The position numbers and the translations under genes were made by a program. Of a stretch of DNA of 57,080 nt, positions 1 to 9,024 are shown piece after piece (positions within the stretch are counted from its first letter, which is position 1; each line of letters begins with the position of its first letter). The stretch comes from Anaerolineaceae bacterium UBA1363 (GTDB taxonomy: Bacteria; Chloroflexota; Anaerolineae; Anaerolineales; Anaerolineaceae). Under the pieces are notes generated by a model. It was given only the letters and a program-made list of their open reading frames with translations. It was not told the DNA's origin and searched no databases. The stretch lies in contig DBRR01000008.1 of assembly GCA_002306055.1 (NCBI GenBank), positions 1 to 57,080 on the forward strand. The letters are read 5' to 3'.

Positions 1-16
1 GTTGCTGAGGATACTA

Positions 17-1105
17 ATGAGTAGAAGAGTTACCAGTCAGGACGTGGCAGACCTGGCAGAAGTATCAAGAACTACTGTCTCTTTTGTCTTGAATAATGTC
101 AATCGATTTTCAATCCGTCCTGAAACGGCAGAAAAAGTCCGCTTGGCTGCCCAACAACTCGGTTACTACCCAAATGCGTCTGCCAAAGCACTCGCTTCCA
201 ATCAAACTAAAAATATTGGTCTTATCTTTACCCGCAGCCCTGAGTACATTGCCTCGGATTCATTTCTCCCGCAAATTTTGAGCGGCATGCTGGATGTGGT
301 TAAACAACACTCACTGAGTTTACTGGTGGAGTGGGTAGAGCCGGGGCAGCAGCTGGAAACCTATCTTGAATTAACCCGGGCACATCATATCGATGGAATG
401 ATATTGATGACCCCTCGAACCGATGATACGGGCATCAAGGCGTTAGAAGAAGCGGATATTCCCGTGGTGGTAATGGGCTATATCCCGGATTCCACACTGC
501 ACTCAGTGGATGTGAATAACCTGGAGGCGGCACAAGAGGCCGTGGAGCACCTGATTAGCCTGGGACACCGGCAAATAGCCTGTATTACAAACGCAGCCTT
601 GCCTTTCACCTCTGCCGTACAGAGGTTGGATGGGTATCGCCGGGCACTTGAATCGGCTGGCATCCCTTTTGATCCGGATTTAGTGCGCGAAGGTGATTTT
701 GACATCCAAAGCGGATATCGAGAGATGAAATCACTTCTTGCAGCAGGGCAGGAATTCACTGCTGTTTTTGTAGCCAGTGATAATGTTGCACTAGGCGCGT
801 ATTCTGGCCTGAGTGAAGCCGGGCTATTGATCCCTGACGATGTTTCGGTCGTCGGTTTTGACGATATCCCCCTGGCATCTTTTATCAGCCCCACGCTAAC
901 GTCGGTGGCTGTGCCGGGGCAAGAGATTGCCATTGAGTCATATAATTTACTTACTCGTTTGATGCGTGGAGAAATACCCGAGTCACGCTCGGTTACTTTG
1001 CCCACACGCGTAATCCCTCGCCAATCTTCACGGGAGATAGGAAGGAGAGCAAAGAGAGGAACTGAGAAGAAGTCTGCCAAGTTTGTAAATTGTTTCAACA
1101 ACTAA
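17..1105 (+). CDS. LacI-family transcriptional regulator
   Basis: A 362-residue LacI/GalR-type repressor. Residues 5-26 form the LacI helix-turn-helix (V-T-S-Q-D-V-A-D-L-A, then T-T-V-S and V-L-N), followed by a hinge helix (Y-Y-P-N-A-S-A-K-A-L) and a periplasmic-binding-protein-like sensor domain with the usual G-F-D-D-I-P-L-A stretch near the end. An in-frame TTG exists at position 2, but I chose ATG at 17 because GAGG at 7-10 is well spaced and this puts the HTH at the usual distance from the N terminus. The stop lies 21 nt before the binding-lipoprotein gene, so it is probably co-transcribed with the alpha-glucoside importer and likely controls it; the effector would be a glucoside or derivative (inference). 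The promoter and operator would lie upstream of this window. Confidence 0.9.
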   Translation: MSRRVTSQDVADLAEVSRTTVSFVLNNVNRFSIRPETAEKVRLAAQQLGYYPNASAKALASNQTKNIGLIFTRSPEYIASDSFLPQILSGMLDVVKQHSLSLLVEWVEPGQQLETYLELTRAHHIDGMILMTPRTDDTGIKALEEADIPVVVMGYIPDSTLHSVDVNNLEAAQEAVEHLISLGHRQIACITNAALPFTSAVQRLDGYRRALESAGIPFDPDLVREGDFDIQSGYREMKSLLAAGQEFTAVFVASDNVALGAYSGLSEAGLLIPDDVSVVGFDDIPLASFISPTLTSVAVPGQEIAIESYNLLTRLMRGEIPESRSVTLPTRVIPRQSSREIGRRAKRGTEKKSAKFVNCFNN

Positions 1106-1126
1106 TAATTATTCAAAGGAGAAACT

Positions 1127-2503
1127 ATGTTTAAGAAAAATGTTCTTTGGTCAACAATAGCCATACTGCTAATTGGGACCATGCTGCTTGGTGCCTGCCA
1201 GGCTGCTCCCGCTGAAGAACCTGTTAAGGAAGGGGAAACAGGCGAAACCGTTGCCGCCCTTCCCCAAGGACAGGAATTGGCCAACGCTTATGCCGGTCAT
1301 TACAAAGGTACCGTAGTAACCATGGCTGGTCCCTTCACCGACCAGGATGAAGTCGTCTTCAACGACAGCATCAAAGGCTTTGAAGAAAAAACCGGCATCG
1401 ATATTCAATATACCGGCTCCAAGGAATTTGAAGCCAACATCAACATCCGCCTGGATGGTGGCGATCGTCCTGACATCGTTGATTATCCGCAACCAGGTTT
1501 GTTAAGATATGCCGTGGAAAAAGGCTATGCCATCGACATGAACACCTTAATCAATCCTGACTGGATCAAGACCAACTACAGCCAAGCCTGGCAAGATCTT
1601 GGCACCATGACCGGCCCCAACGGCGACATCGTTGCTGGTATCTGGGCACGTGCCAATGGTAAGTCCTTTGTCTTCTATCCCAAGAAGGCATTTGATGAGG
1701 CTGGCTACACAGTGCCAACCACCTGGGAAGAACTGATGGCTCTGACGGAACAAATTGCTTCTGATGGTGACACCCCTTGGTGCATCGGTATTGAGTCTGG
1801 TGCTGCTACTGGCTGGACCATGACTGACTGGATTGAGGATGTTATGCTGCGTGTCAATGGACCTGAGGCCTATGACAATTGGGTAGCTGGCAAACTGAAG
1901 TTTGACTCACCTGAGATGAACAAAGTCCTCGACTATATTGAAGCCATTTGGTTCAATGATGCCTATGTGTATGGCGGTCGCGCTGCCATCACCACCATCA
2001 ACTTTGGCGACGCCCCCAAGCCCATGTTTGAAAATCCGCCCAAGTGCTGGTTACACCGCCAGGGTAACTTTGTGACCACCTTCTTCCCCGAAGAAGCCGT
2101 CGCGGGTGTGGATTACAGTTTCTTCTATCTGCCTCCCATTGATGAAAAATGGGGCAAGCCCGTTCTCGGTGCTGGCGACATCTATGCCGTCTTCAACGAT
2201 CGTCCCGAAGTGCGCGCTGTCATTCAATACTTCTCGACCGGCGAATCCCTTAAAGTTTGGGTTGAGCAAGGTGGTGCTATCCTGACTCACAATGATGCTT
2301 CCCTCGACTGGTACGTGGATCCCGTGACCCGCGGTGTTGCTGAAACCATCCGCAACGCTACCACCTTCCGCTTCGATGGCTCGGATATGATGCCGGGTGC
2401 TGTTGGCGCAGGCACCTTCTGGAAGTACATGACTGATTACGTCTCCGGCTCAATCACGCGACAGGAAGCCCTGCAGCAGATTGATGCCTCCTGGCCAAAG
2501 TAA
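1127..2503 (+). CDS. Alpha-glucoside-type ABC transporter substrate-binding lipoprotein
   Basis: A 458-residue extracellular sugar-binding protein of the AglE-like cluster B family. It starts with a lipoprotein signal peptide whose lipobox is L-L-G-A-C, with Cys24 as the lipidation site, followed by a short acidic linker rich in Glu and Thr. The body resembles alpha-glucoside binding proteins: repeated aromatic residues, the D-I-V-D-Y-P-Q-P segment near residue 110 and a typical W-E-E-L hinge helix. AAGGAG precedes the ATG. It follows the LacI gene by 21 nt and is followed by a hairpin and two permease genes. Trehalose, maltose or sucrose are plausible ligands given the downstream GH13 enzymes; the exact sugar cannot be read from the sequence. 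Confidence 0.88.
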   Translation: MFKKNVLWSTIAILLIGTMLLGACQAAPAEEPVKEGETGETVAALPQGQELANAYAGHYKGTVVTMAGPFTDQDEVVFNDSIKGFEEKTGIDIQYTGSKEFEANINIRLDGGDRPDIVDYPQPGLLRYAVEKGYAIDMNTLINPDWIKTNYSQAWQDLGTMTGPNGDIVAGIWARANGKSFVFYPKKAFDEAGYTVPTTWEELMALTEQIASDGDTPWCIGIESGAATGWTMTDWIEDVMLRVNGPEAYDNWVAGKLKFDSPEMNKVLDYIEAIWFNDAYVYGGRAAITTINFGDAPKPMFENPPKCWLHRQGNFVTTFFPEEAVAGVDYSFFYLPPIDEKWGKPVLGAGDIYAVFNDRPEVRAVIQYFSTGESLKVWVEQGGAILTHNDASLDWYVDPVTRGVAETIRNATTFRFDGSDMMPGAVGAGTFWKYMTDYVSGSITRQEALQQIDASWPK

Positions 2504-2535
2504 TTACTTTACCAGAACAAGTTAGCTTGAAAAAG

Positions 2536-2568
2536 GGAGAGCAGGCAGCAGAACCAAACCTGCTCTCC
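2536..2568 (+). other. Intercistronic hairpin after the binding-protein gene
   Basis: Perfect 10-bp inverted repeat GGAGAGCAGG / CCTGCTCTCC with a 13-nt loop, between the binding-lipoprotein stop and the first permease. No T-tract follows, so it looks like an mRNA-stabilising or partial attenuating element that keeps binding-protein transcript in excess, not a full terminator (inference). Confidence 0.6.
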
Positions 2569-2604
2569 AAAGCATAGACTTCAAACAGCTGAGGAGGTGA
2601 CTGG

Positions 2605-3747
2605 ATGAGTGTAGTAAATGCTAAAACACCAACACCAAATGGCGATAATGCGATAAACAAAACCCTTGCGTGGTTTGGCACCACTCTGGGTCAAATTCTG
2701 GTATCCATTTTCGTTCCTGCAATGACCTTTTTGGTTTTGTGGCAGGGATATTTATTCCTTCAAAGAGCCAACGCCCCCCAAATTGTACAAGTGGTTGTGG
2801 CAATTGTTTGGGGCGTCGGTGGAGTGGCACTGCTTTACCTTGTGACCAACTGGCTGGTGATGAAATTACCAAAAAGGGCGTCGAAAGTGTTGCAACCGTT
2901 CGTGTTTGTTGGCCCGGCAGTAGCCATCATGGCTTGGTTCCTCGCCATCCCAGTCTTTCGCTCCTTGGTTGCCAGTTTCAAAAATTATCTGGGTACAGAG
3001 TGGGTAGGTCTTGATAACTACAAGTTCGCCTTCACCGACCCGCGCATGTTGGAAACTTTCCGCAACAATTTGTTGTGGTTAATTTTTGGCACGGCTTTCA
3101 GTGTGGGGCTGGGATTGCTAATCGCAACTCTGGCAGACCGCACCAGAGCCGAGGTGATCTACAAGTCAATTATTTTCACGCCTATGGCAATCTCTTTTGT
3201 TGGAGCGGGTGTTATCTGGAAGTTCATCTATACCTATAAAGGCACAGGTGTGGGCATCCAAGAAATTGGCTTGCTCAACGCGCTGGTGATCGCGCTTGGA
3301 GGTACACCCCAACCCTGGCTAACCCTGCCGCCATGGAATAATTTTTTCCTTATCATCATTATGATCTGGCTTCAAACTGGCTACGCCATGGTGATTCTCT
3401 CCAGCGCTATCAAGGGCGTGCCTGCTGAGTTGTTGGAAGCGGCACGAATGGATGGCGCGACGGAGCTTAAGGCCTTCTTCTCGGTGGTGGTCCCCTTTAT
3501 CAAGGGTACGTTGTTGACGGTTACGACTACCATCGTGATTTTCAGCCTGAAGACCTTCGATATCGTACGTGTCATGACAGGCGGCAATTACGGTACCAAC
3601 GTGATTGCTAATGAGTTTTACCTGCAAAGCTTTACCTATACAGACGCGGGCAAAGCTTCGGCTATCGCTATTGTGCTCTTGCTGCTGGTAACCCCGGTAA
3701 TTATCAATAATGTTCGCCAATATAATCAATCCACAAGGGGGTTCTAA
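2605..3747 (+). CDS. Alpha-glucoside ABC transporter permease (MalF/AglF-like)
   Basis: A 380-residue inner-membrane permease of the MalF type. Two N-terminal membrane segments (about residues 25-48 and 55-80) precede the classical six-helix core. The EAA coupling loop is visible as E-A-A-R-M-D-G-A near residue 280, which would contact the ATPase. A strong GAGGAGGTG precedes the ATG. The stop overlaps the next start by one base (TAATG), so translation of the two permeases is probably coupled. With its partner it would form the membrane pore of the alpha-glucoside importer. Confidence 0.9.
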   Translation: MSVVNAKTPTPNGDNAINKTLAWFGTTLGQILVSIFVPAMTFLVLWQGYLFLQRANAPQIVQVVVAIVWGVGGVALLYLVTNWLVMKLPKRASKVLQPFVFVGPAVAIMAWFLAIPVFRSLVASFKNYLGTEWVGLDNYKFAFTDPRMLETFRNNLLWLIFGTAFSVGLGLLIATLADRTRAEVIYKSIIFTPMAISFVGAGVIWKFIYTYKGTGVGIQEIGLLNALVIALGGTPQPWLTLPPWNNFFLIIIMIWLQTGYAMVILSSAIKGVPAELLEAARMDGATELKAFFSVVVPFIKGTLLTVTTTIVIFSLKTFDIVRVMTGGNYGTNVIANEFYLQSFTYTDAGKASAIAIVLLLLVTPVIINNVRQYNQSTRGF

Positions 3748-4850
3748 TGGCTAAGAAAACATTAAAAACCGCCAAGCAAATAGCAGCTTTTTGGAACAAT
3801 TTCGTGTTGATCATCATTTGTGTAATCTGGTTGATTCCAATCTTAGGCATCCTTATCACCTCCTTCCGCCCCAGTGAAGAAATTTTTCGTAGTGGCTGGT
3901 GGAATGTGTTCCCCCACAAAGAGAATGTAGAGGTTGAGCGTATCGTTATCCCAGAATCTGTAGACCTTGATGGTCCTATTGAAATATTGGGCACAACCGC
4001 TACCTTTGATGAGTTTCGTAATGGTGTCACACTCGAAGATGGCCGTATCATCAGTTGGTATGGTAACAAGCGCACTCGCACAGCGATTGTGTCTGAAAAT
4101 CGTTGGGTAGGATTTGACACTAAACTGACGTTGAAAAATTATAAGGACGTGATTGGTGGTAAGACTATCAGTTATAAGGATGCCCAGGGTCAAACAATCA
4201 CTCGCACGGGGAACAACCTTGGCGGTGCTTTTCTCAACTCGTTGGCAGTCGCCATTCCAGGCACCATCATCCCCATCCTGATTGCCGCATTCGCCGCATT
4301 CGGCTTCGCCTGGTTGGAATTCCCTGGGCGAAACCTGCTCTTCACCATCATTGTAGCTTTGCTGGTGGTTCCATTACAGATCGCCTTGGTACCTATCCTA
4401 AAAGACTACGTGAACATGGGACTGAATGGTACTTTCCTCGGCATCTGGCTGGCTCACACAGGTTTTGGTTTGCCGTTGGCCACTTACCTGCTATTTAATT
4501 ACATCAGCACCATCCCGCGAGAGCTGTTGGAATCTGCTTATATTGATGGCGCTTCCAACTTCACCATTTTCACCAAAATGATCTTGCCGCTCTCCGTACC
4601 TGCTCTGGCATCCTTTGCGATCTTCCAGTTCCTCTGGCTCTGGAATGACTACTTGGTCGCCCTGGTCTTCCTCGGAGAAAAGAACCAGACCGTCACTATC
4701 GCGGTGGCTCGTTTGGTTGGCGAGAAAGGTCAGGACTGGCACCTGATGACCTCCGCGGCCTTCGTCAGTATGATTCTGCCTCTGATTGTATTCCTCAGCC
4801 TGCAGCGCTTCTTTGTACGTGGTATGATGGCTGGTTCGGTTAAAGGATAG
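3747..4850 (+). CDS. Alpha-glucoside ABC transporter permease (MalG/AglG-like)
   Basis: A 367-residue permease of the MalG type. After the first membrane helix there is an extracytoplasmic region of about 100 residues (roughly 45-150), longer than in E. coli MalG but, from memory, usual for the AglG subfamily. The EAA loop appears as E-S-A-Y-I-D-G-A near residue 255. The gene starts on the last base of the upstream stop codon and is followed by a strong terminator. No ATP-binding subunit is encoded in this unit, so a shared MsmK/UgpC-like ATPase elsewhere in the genome is expected (inference). Confidence 0.9.
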   Translation: MAKKTLKTAKQIAAFWNNFVLIIICVIWLIPILGILITSFRPSEEIFRSGWWNVFPHKENVEVERIVIPESVDLDGPIEILGTTATFDEFRNGVTLEDGRIISWYGNKRTRTAIVSENRWVGFDTKLTLKNYKDVIGGKTISYKDAQGQTITRTGNNLGGAFLNSLAVAIPGTIIPILIAAFAAFGFAWLEFPGRNLLFTIIVALLVVPLQIALVPILKDYVNMGLNGTFLGIWLAHTGFGLPLATYLLFNYISTIPRELLESAYIDGASNFTIFTKMILPLSVPALASFAIFQFLWLWNDYLVALVFLGEKNQTVTIAVARLVGEKGQDWHLMTSAAFVSMILPLIVFLSLQRFFVRGMMAGSVKG

Positions 4851-4859
4851 CTCTTAATC

Positions 4860-4897
4860 AACACGCTGGCTCTTTTTAAGCCAGCGTGTTTGGTTTA
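4860..4897 (+). terminator. Rho-independent-like terminator of the sugar importer operon
   Basis: Perfect 12-bp stem (AACACGCTGGCT at 4860-4871 with its complement at 4879-4890) and a 7-nt loop, followed by a T-rich stretch. It lies directly after the second permease gene and separates the importer from the GH13 genes. Confidence 0.8.
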
Positions 4898-5029
4898 TTT
4901 ATACCCATGCCGATGGTTTGAGACGGGAGGTTGATTCAGAGCGCTGGCGGAAAGTCCCCTCCAAGTGCAGAGTGTATTGATACCCCTCCTGGTAACTAAA
5001 AAAATAATGAGTGATTCAAGAGGTACGTA

Positions 5030-6724
5030 ATGCTCCAAAAAAATGCTTCCTGGTACAAAGATGCCATTTTCATGGAACTCAGCACCCGCGCCTACAAGGA
5101 TTCAAACGCTGATGGCTGGGGCGACCTGCCTGGCTTGACGTCCAAACTGGACTACATCAAGCACCTGGGGGTAGACGCGGTCTGGCTCCTACCGATCATG
5201 CCTTCCCCACTGCGCGATGATGGTTATGATGTGAGTGATTATTGTGGCATATTTCCAGCTTACGGCAACCTGGATGACTTCAAAAAGCTGGTTGAACAAG
5301 CCCATGAACGGGGTCTGAAGATTATTGTGGAGATCATTCCAAACCACACCTCCGATCAACATTATTGGTTCCAGGCATCCCACGATCCGAAGCACCCGGA
5401 GCACGCGAAGTATCGTGATTGGTACGTGTGGTCTGATACTGATCAGAAGTATAAAGACGCAAGGATTATCTTTACTGATTCTGAAACCTCCAACTGGACC
5501 TTTGACCTTTTGCGCGGGCAGTATTTCTGGCACAGATTTTATTCGACTCAGCCTGACCTGAATTATGACAACGAGGAAGTCCAGCAGGCGATGTTGGATG
5601 TGGTCAAGTTCTGGATTGATTTGGGTGCGGATGGGCTGCGCGTGGATGCGCCGCCGTACCTGTTTGAGCGGGAAGGGACAAACTGCGAAAATTTACCTGA
5701 AACGCATGCTTATCTGAAGCGGATGCGCAAATTTGTCGACGAGTACAGCCCCGACACACTTTTGCTGAGCGAAGCCAACCAGTGGCCAGAGGATGTAATC
5801 GAATATTTTGGTGTCGGCGATGAAATGCACATGAACTTCCATTTTCCGCTCATGCCGCGGCTTTTCATGGCGTTGGCAAAGGCAGACCGCACGCCGATTG
5901 AAGAGATCCTGGCGCGTACGCCAGCTCTGCCGGAAGGCTGCCAATGGGGAAGCTTCTTGCGCTGCCATGACGAACTGACGCTCGAGATGGTGACGCCGGA
6001 GGAACGCCAGTGGATGTGGGAGTTTTACGCGCCTGATCCCAAGCAGCGGATCAACCTGGGAATTCGCCGAAGGTTGGCGCCTTTACTGGACAATGACCAG
6101 CGGAAAATCTTATTGATGCACTCGATGCTACTGACAATGGTTGGTTCGCCCTTCCTTTATTATGGAGATGAGATTGGCATGGGTGACAATGTCGATCTCT
6201 TTGATCGCAACGGTTTGCGCACCCCGATGCAGTGGGATGGCTCGCTGAACGCCGGATTTTCAGACGCAGATCCCGCGAAGCTCTATGCACCGGTGATCAA
6301 GGACGAGGTTTACGGGTTTCAGCGGGTAAACGTGGCGGCGCAAGAAGCCGATCCGGATTCTTTGCTCAACCGCTTGCGGCACATGATCAGGGTTCGAAAG
6401 GAATACGTGCTTTTTGGCAGAGGGGATTTTACCTGGAAAGCCTTCAGTTTTGATTCCAAGGCTGTTGTCGCGTACCAGCGATCCTGGCAAGGGGAACGGG
6501 TGGTGGTGCTGAATAACCTGAGTGGGGAGGAAATAAAAGGCTGGATCCCCGAGACCGCGCTGAGTTTCGAAGACCTCCTGACCGGTAAAACCATCCTGCC
6601 TGGCGATTACACTCTTGCGCCTTATACTTTTATCTGGCTGAAACCAGTGGGTCCGGACCTGCCCAATATTCCGACTGGTCCCAACGCCCCACTACCCGGC
6701 TATTTGGGATCAGATAAGCAGTAG
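5030..6724 (+). CDS. Trehalose synthase-type GH13 enzyme (maltose alpha-D-glucosyltransferase)
   Basis: A 564-residue GH13 (alpha-amylase superfamily) protein most like TreS, which interconverts maltose and trehalose. Family landmarks are W-Y-K-D-A near the start, S-P-L-R-D-D-G-Y-D, N-H-T-S-D-Q-H, G-A-D-G-L-R-V-D with nucleophile Asp206, S-E-A-N with acid/base Glu248, R-C-H-D-E with Asp314, and the TreS-like Y-Y-G-D-E-I-G-M-G-D-N and R-T-P-M-Q-W stretches. All three carboxylates are present. Length matches single-domain TreS, with a small beta C-terminal domain; there is no fused maltokinase. Trehalose hydrolase or oligo-1,6-glucosidase activity cannot be excluded. It sits after the importer terminator and before amylosucrase, so it probably handles intracellular alpha-glucosides. 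Confidence 0.8.
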   Translation: MLQKNASWYKDAIFMELSTRAYKDSNADGWGDLPGLTSKLDYIKHLGVDAVWLLPIMPSPLRDDGYDVSDYCGIFPAYGNLDDFKKLVEQAHERGLKIIVEIIPNHTSDQHYWFQASHDPKHPEHAKYRDWYVWSDTDQKYKDARIIFTDSETSNWTFDLLRGQYFWHRFYSTQPDLNYDNEEVQQAMLDVVKFWIDLGADGLRVDAPPYLFEREGTNCENLPETHAYLKRMRKFVDEYSPDTLLLSEANQWPEDVIEYFGVGDEMHMNFHFPLMPRLFMALAKADRTPIEEILARTPALPEGCQWGSFLRCHDELTLEMVTPEERQWMWEFYAPDPKQRINLGIRRRLAPLLDNDQRKILLMHSMLLTMVGSPFLYYGDEIGMGDNVDLFDRNGLRTPMQWDGSLNAGFSDADPAKLYAPVIKDEVYGFQRVNVAAQEADPDSLLNRLRHMIRVRKEYVLFGRGDFTWKAFSFDSKAVVAYQRSWQGERVVVLNNLSGEEIKGWIPETALSFEDLLTGKTILPGDYTLAPYTFIWLKPVGPDLPNIPTGPNAPLPGYLGSDKQ

Positions 6725-6820
6725 AGACTTTCAACATGGAGTAATCTGCATGGGATATACCTCGAAGAAGATTCTGCGCCAAAGCAACCATTTTCTGACT
6801 GTAACGCATATTCCTACCTG

Positions 6821-6851
6821 CAAGCCCGGTTGGGGAGGCAAAGCGGGCTTG
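6821..6851 (+). other. Hairpin upstream of the amylosucrase gene
   Basis: Perfect 8-bp inverted repeat CAAGCCCG / CGGGCTTG with a 15-nt loop, in the 171-nt gap between the two GH13 genes and about 45 nt before the amylosucrase start. There is no T-run after it. Possible leader structure; function unknown. Confidence 0.35.
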
Positions 6852-6895
6852 TATGGCGCATTTGCATTGGCGCAACAGACCTGGGAGAAGCACCA

Positions 6896-8842
6896 ATGAA
6901 AGCTGGATTCTTAGACCTCCATCGTGAAGCCAGCCGCGTACTGACACATCTCTTACCCAGGTTGGAACAAGACCTGGATTTCTCTATTCAAAATGATCCA
7001 CAAGCCTGGCAAGCATTTATCCAGCATCTCGAAACCCATTTTGACCACCTATTTCAACTTTATTATCTCCTTTACGGCAAACACTATGACATGCTCTATC
7101 ACCTTGAAAATCTATTGAAGAGCATGGCAAAAGCATCTTTTGAACGACCTGCAGATTTGCGCGAACTTGATCGGCAACGAGAGCAGAACCCACTTTGGTT
7201 CCAATCCAACCAGATGTTGGGCGGTGTGTGTTATGTGGATCTTTTCGCGGGCAACCTGGAAGGGATCCGCGCTAAAATCCCATATTTCAAAGAGCTTGGG
7301 CTGACATATTTGCATCTCATGCCACTCTTTAAAATGCCTGAACGCGAAAACGATGGCGGCTATGCAGTCAGCTCTTTCCGGGAAGTCCACCCACCCCTGG
7401 GTACCATGACCGAATTGGCACAGCTTTCACGTGATTTGCGCGCCGAAGGCATCAGCCTGGTCTTGGACCTGGTGATCAACCACACCTCCGATGAACATGA
7501 ATGGGCACTCAAAGCTAAAGCAGGCGACCCGGATTACCGCGACATGTATTTTATTTTCCCGGACCGGACTGTGCCCGATCTTTACGAAAAAAACCTGAGA
7601 GAAATATTCCCGGACGAACATCCGGGAGCGTTTACCTGGTTCGAAGATATAAAATCCTGGGTTTGGACTACTTTTCATTCCTATCAATGGGATCTGGATT
7701 ACAGCAACCCGGTTGTCTTTAACCGTATGAGCGAAGAAATGCTCTTCCTCGCGAACCAGGGGGTAGAGATCTTCCGGCTGGATGCGGTAGCGTTTATCTG
7801 GAAAAAATTGGGCACTTCCTGCGAGAACCTCCCGGAGGCGCACGCCATCCTGCAGGGGTTCAATGCCATTACGCGTGTGGTTGCTCCTTCCATCCTGTTT
7901 AAATCTGAAGCTATTGTGCACCCGGATGAAGTCATCAAATACATTTCACCTGTGGAATGCCAGCTTTCCTATAACCCCCTGTTGATGGCGCTGCTATGGA
8001 ACAGCCTGGCAACGCGCGAGGTCAATTTACTTTCGCAGGCACTGGAAGAAAGATTTGAACTTCCCCAAGGTACAGCATGGGTTAATTACGTACGCTGCCA
8101 CGATGACATTGGCTGGACTTTTTCAGACGAGGATGCCGCCAGACTGGGCATCAATGGTTACGACCACCGCCGCTTTTTGAACGAGTTCTACCGGGGTCGA
8201 TTCACGGGCAGTTTCGCGCGCGGAGTTCCCTTCCAGGAAAACCCAAAGACAGGCGATTGCCGCATCTCAGGGACTTGCGCATCACTAGCAGGGCTTGAAA
8301 AAGCCTTGACAGAAGAAGGACCGGAAGAAGTCGAGTTAGCCATCAAACGCATTCTCCTGCTGCATTTTGTGGTCATGACTGCCGGCGGGATCCCCCTGAT
8401 CTACCTGGGAGACGAAATTGCCACTTTGAATGACTACGGCTACCTGGAGGATCCCAAACACAAAAATGACAGCCGCTGGGTGCACCGCCTTGGCGCTGAC
8501 CCTGAGCGCTACTCGCAGCGGACGGATGCCAATACATTGCCCGGGCGTGTCTTTCAGCACATGCGTGAATTAATCGAGTTACGTAAATCTTTATCTGGTT
8601 TGGCTGGAGGCAAACTAGAAGTGATCGACACACGCAATGGATCTGTGCTGGGCTTTGTCCGGCTCAATCAGGGCGAGCGACTGCTGATCCTGGCGAACTT
8701 TAGCGAACGGGAACACGCAATCCCCGAACGGGTAGTCCAAGAAAACATGCTTGATCAAAAGAGCGTTCTATTCGGCAAACCAGAATTTTCTGAAAACGGC
8801 ACTCTCTGGCTCCCGCCTTACGCCTGCGTTGTGTTTGGGTAA
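6896..8842 (+). CDS. Amylosucrase (GH13 subfamily 4)
   Basis: A 648-residue enzyme closely resembling Neisseria amylosucrase, which transfers glucose from sucrose to build alpha-1,4-glucan and releases fructose. Diagnostic segments are an all-helical N domain (residues 1-90), F-R-L-D-A-V-A-F-I-W-K with nucleophile Asp296, K-S-E-A-I-V-H-P with acid/base Glu338, and the adjacent R-C-H-D-D-I-G-W with Asp403. The F-A-R-G-V-P-F and Y-L-G-D-E-I loops are also kept. I took ATG 6896, not the in-frame TTG at 6830, because GGGAG lies 8 nt upstream and the N domain then begins as expected. Sucrose hydrolase is the main alternative. The neighbouring TreS-type gene suggests both sucrose and trehalose/maltose are used. 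Confidence 0.87.
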   Translation: MKAGFLDLHREASRVLTHLLPRLEQDLDFSIQNDPQAWQAFIQHLETHFDHLFQLYYLLYGKHYDMLYHLENLLKSMAKASFERPADLRELDRQREQNPLWFQSNQMLGGVCYVDLFAGNLEGIRAKIPYFKELGLTYLHLMPLFKMPERENDGGYAVSSFREVHPPLGTMTELAQLSRDLRAEGISLVLDLVINHTSDEHEWALKAKAGDPDYRDMYFIFPDRTVPDLYEKNLREIFPDEHPGAFTWFEDIKSWVWTTFHSYQWDLDYSNPVVFNRMSEEMLFLANQGVEIFRLDAVAFIWKKLGTSCENLPEAHAILQGFNAITRVVAPSILFKSEAIVHPDEVIKYISPVECQLSYNPLLMALLWNSLATREVNLLSQALEERFELPQGTAWVNYVRCHDDIGWTFSDEDAARLGINGYDHRRFLNEFYRGRFTGSFARGVPFQENPKTGDCRISGTCASLAGLEKALTEEGPEEVELAIKRILLLHFVVMTAGGIPLIYLGDEIATLNDYGYLEDPKHKNDSRWVHRLGADPERYSQRTDANTLPGRVFQHMRELIELRKSLSGLAGGKLEVIDTRNGSVLGFVRLNQGERLLILANFSEREHAIPERVVQENMLDQKSVLFGKPEFSENGTLWLPPYACVVFG

Positions 8843-9024
8843 ACTGAATCTGAGATTTTACTTCTTCCGGCTACTTGCACGCACTCTCTTTTTGCGTGTT
8901 GTTGATTACGGGATTTTCGTGGTGTAATACCATCCTGCCTGACAAACCTTTACACTCCGTTTTGTATTAGCAGCAGGTCTCGAAATCTCTTGACCAAAGA
9001 GCTGGTAAATGCTAAGCTTGAGTT

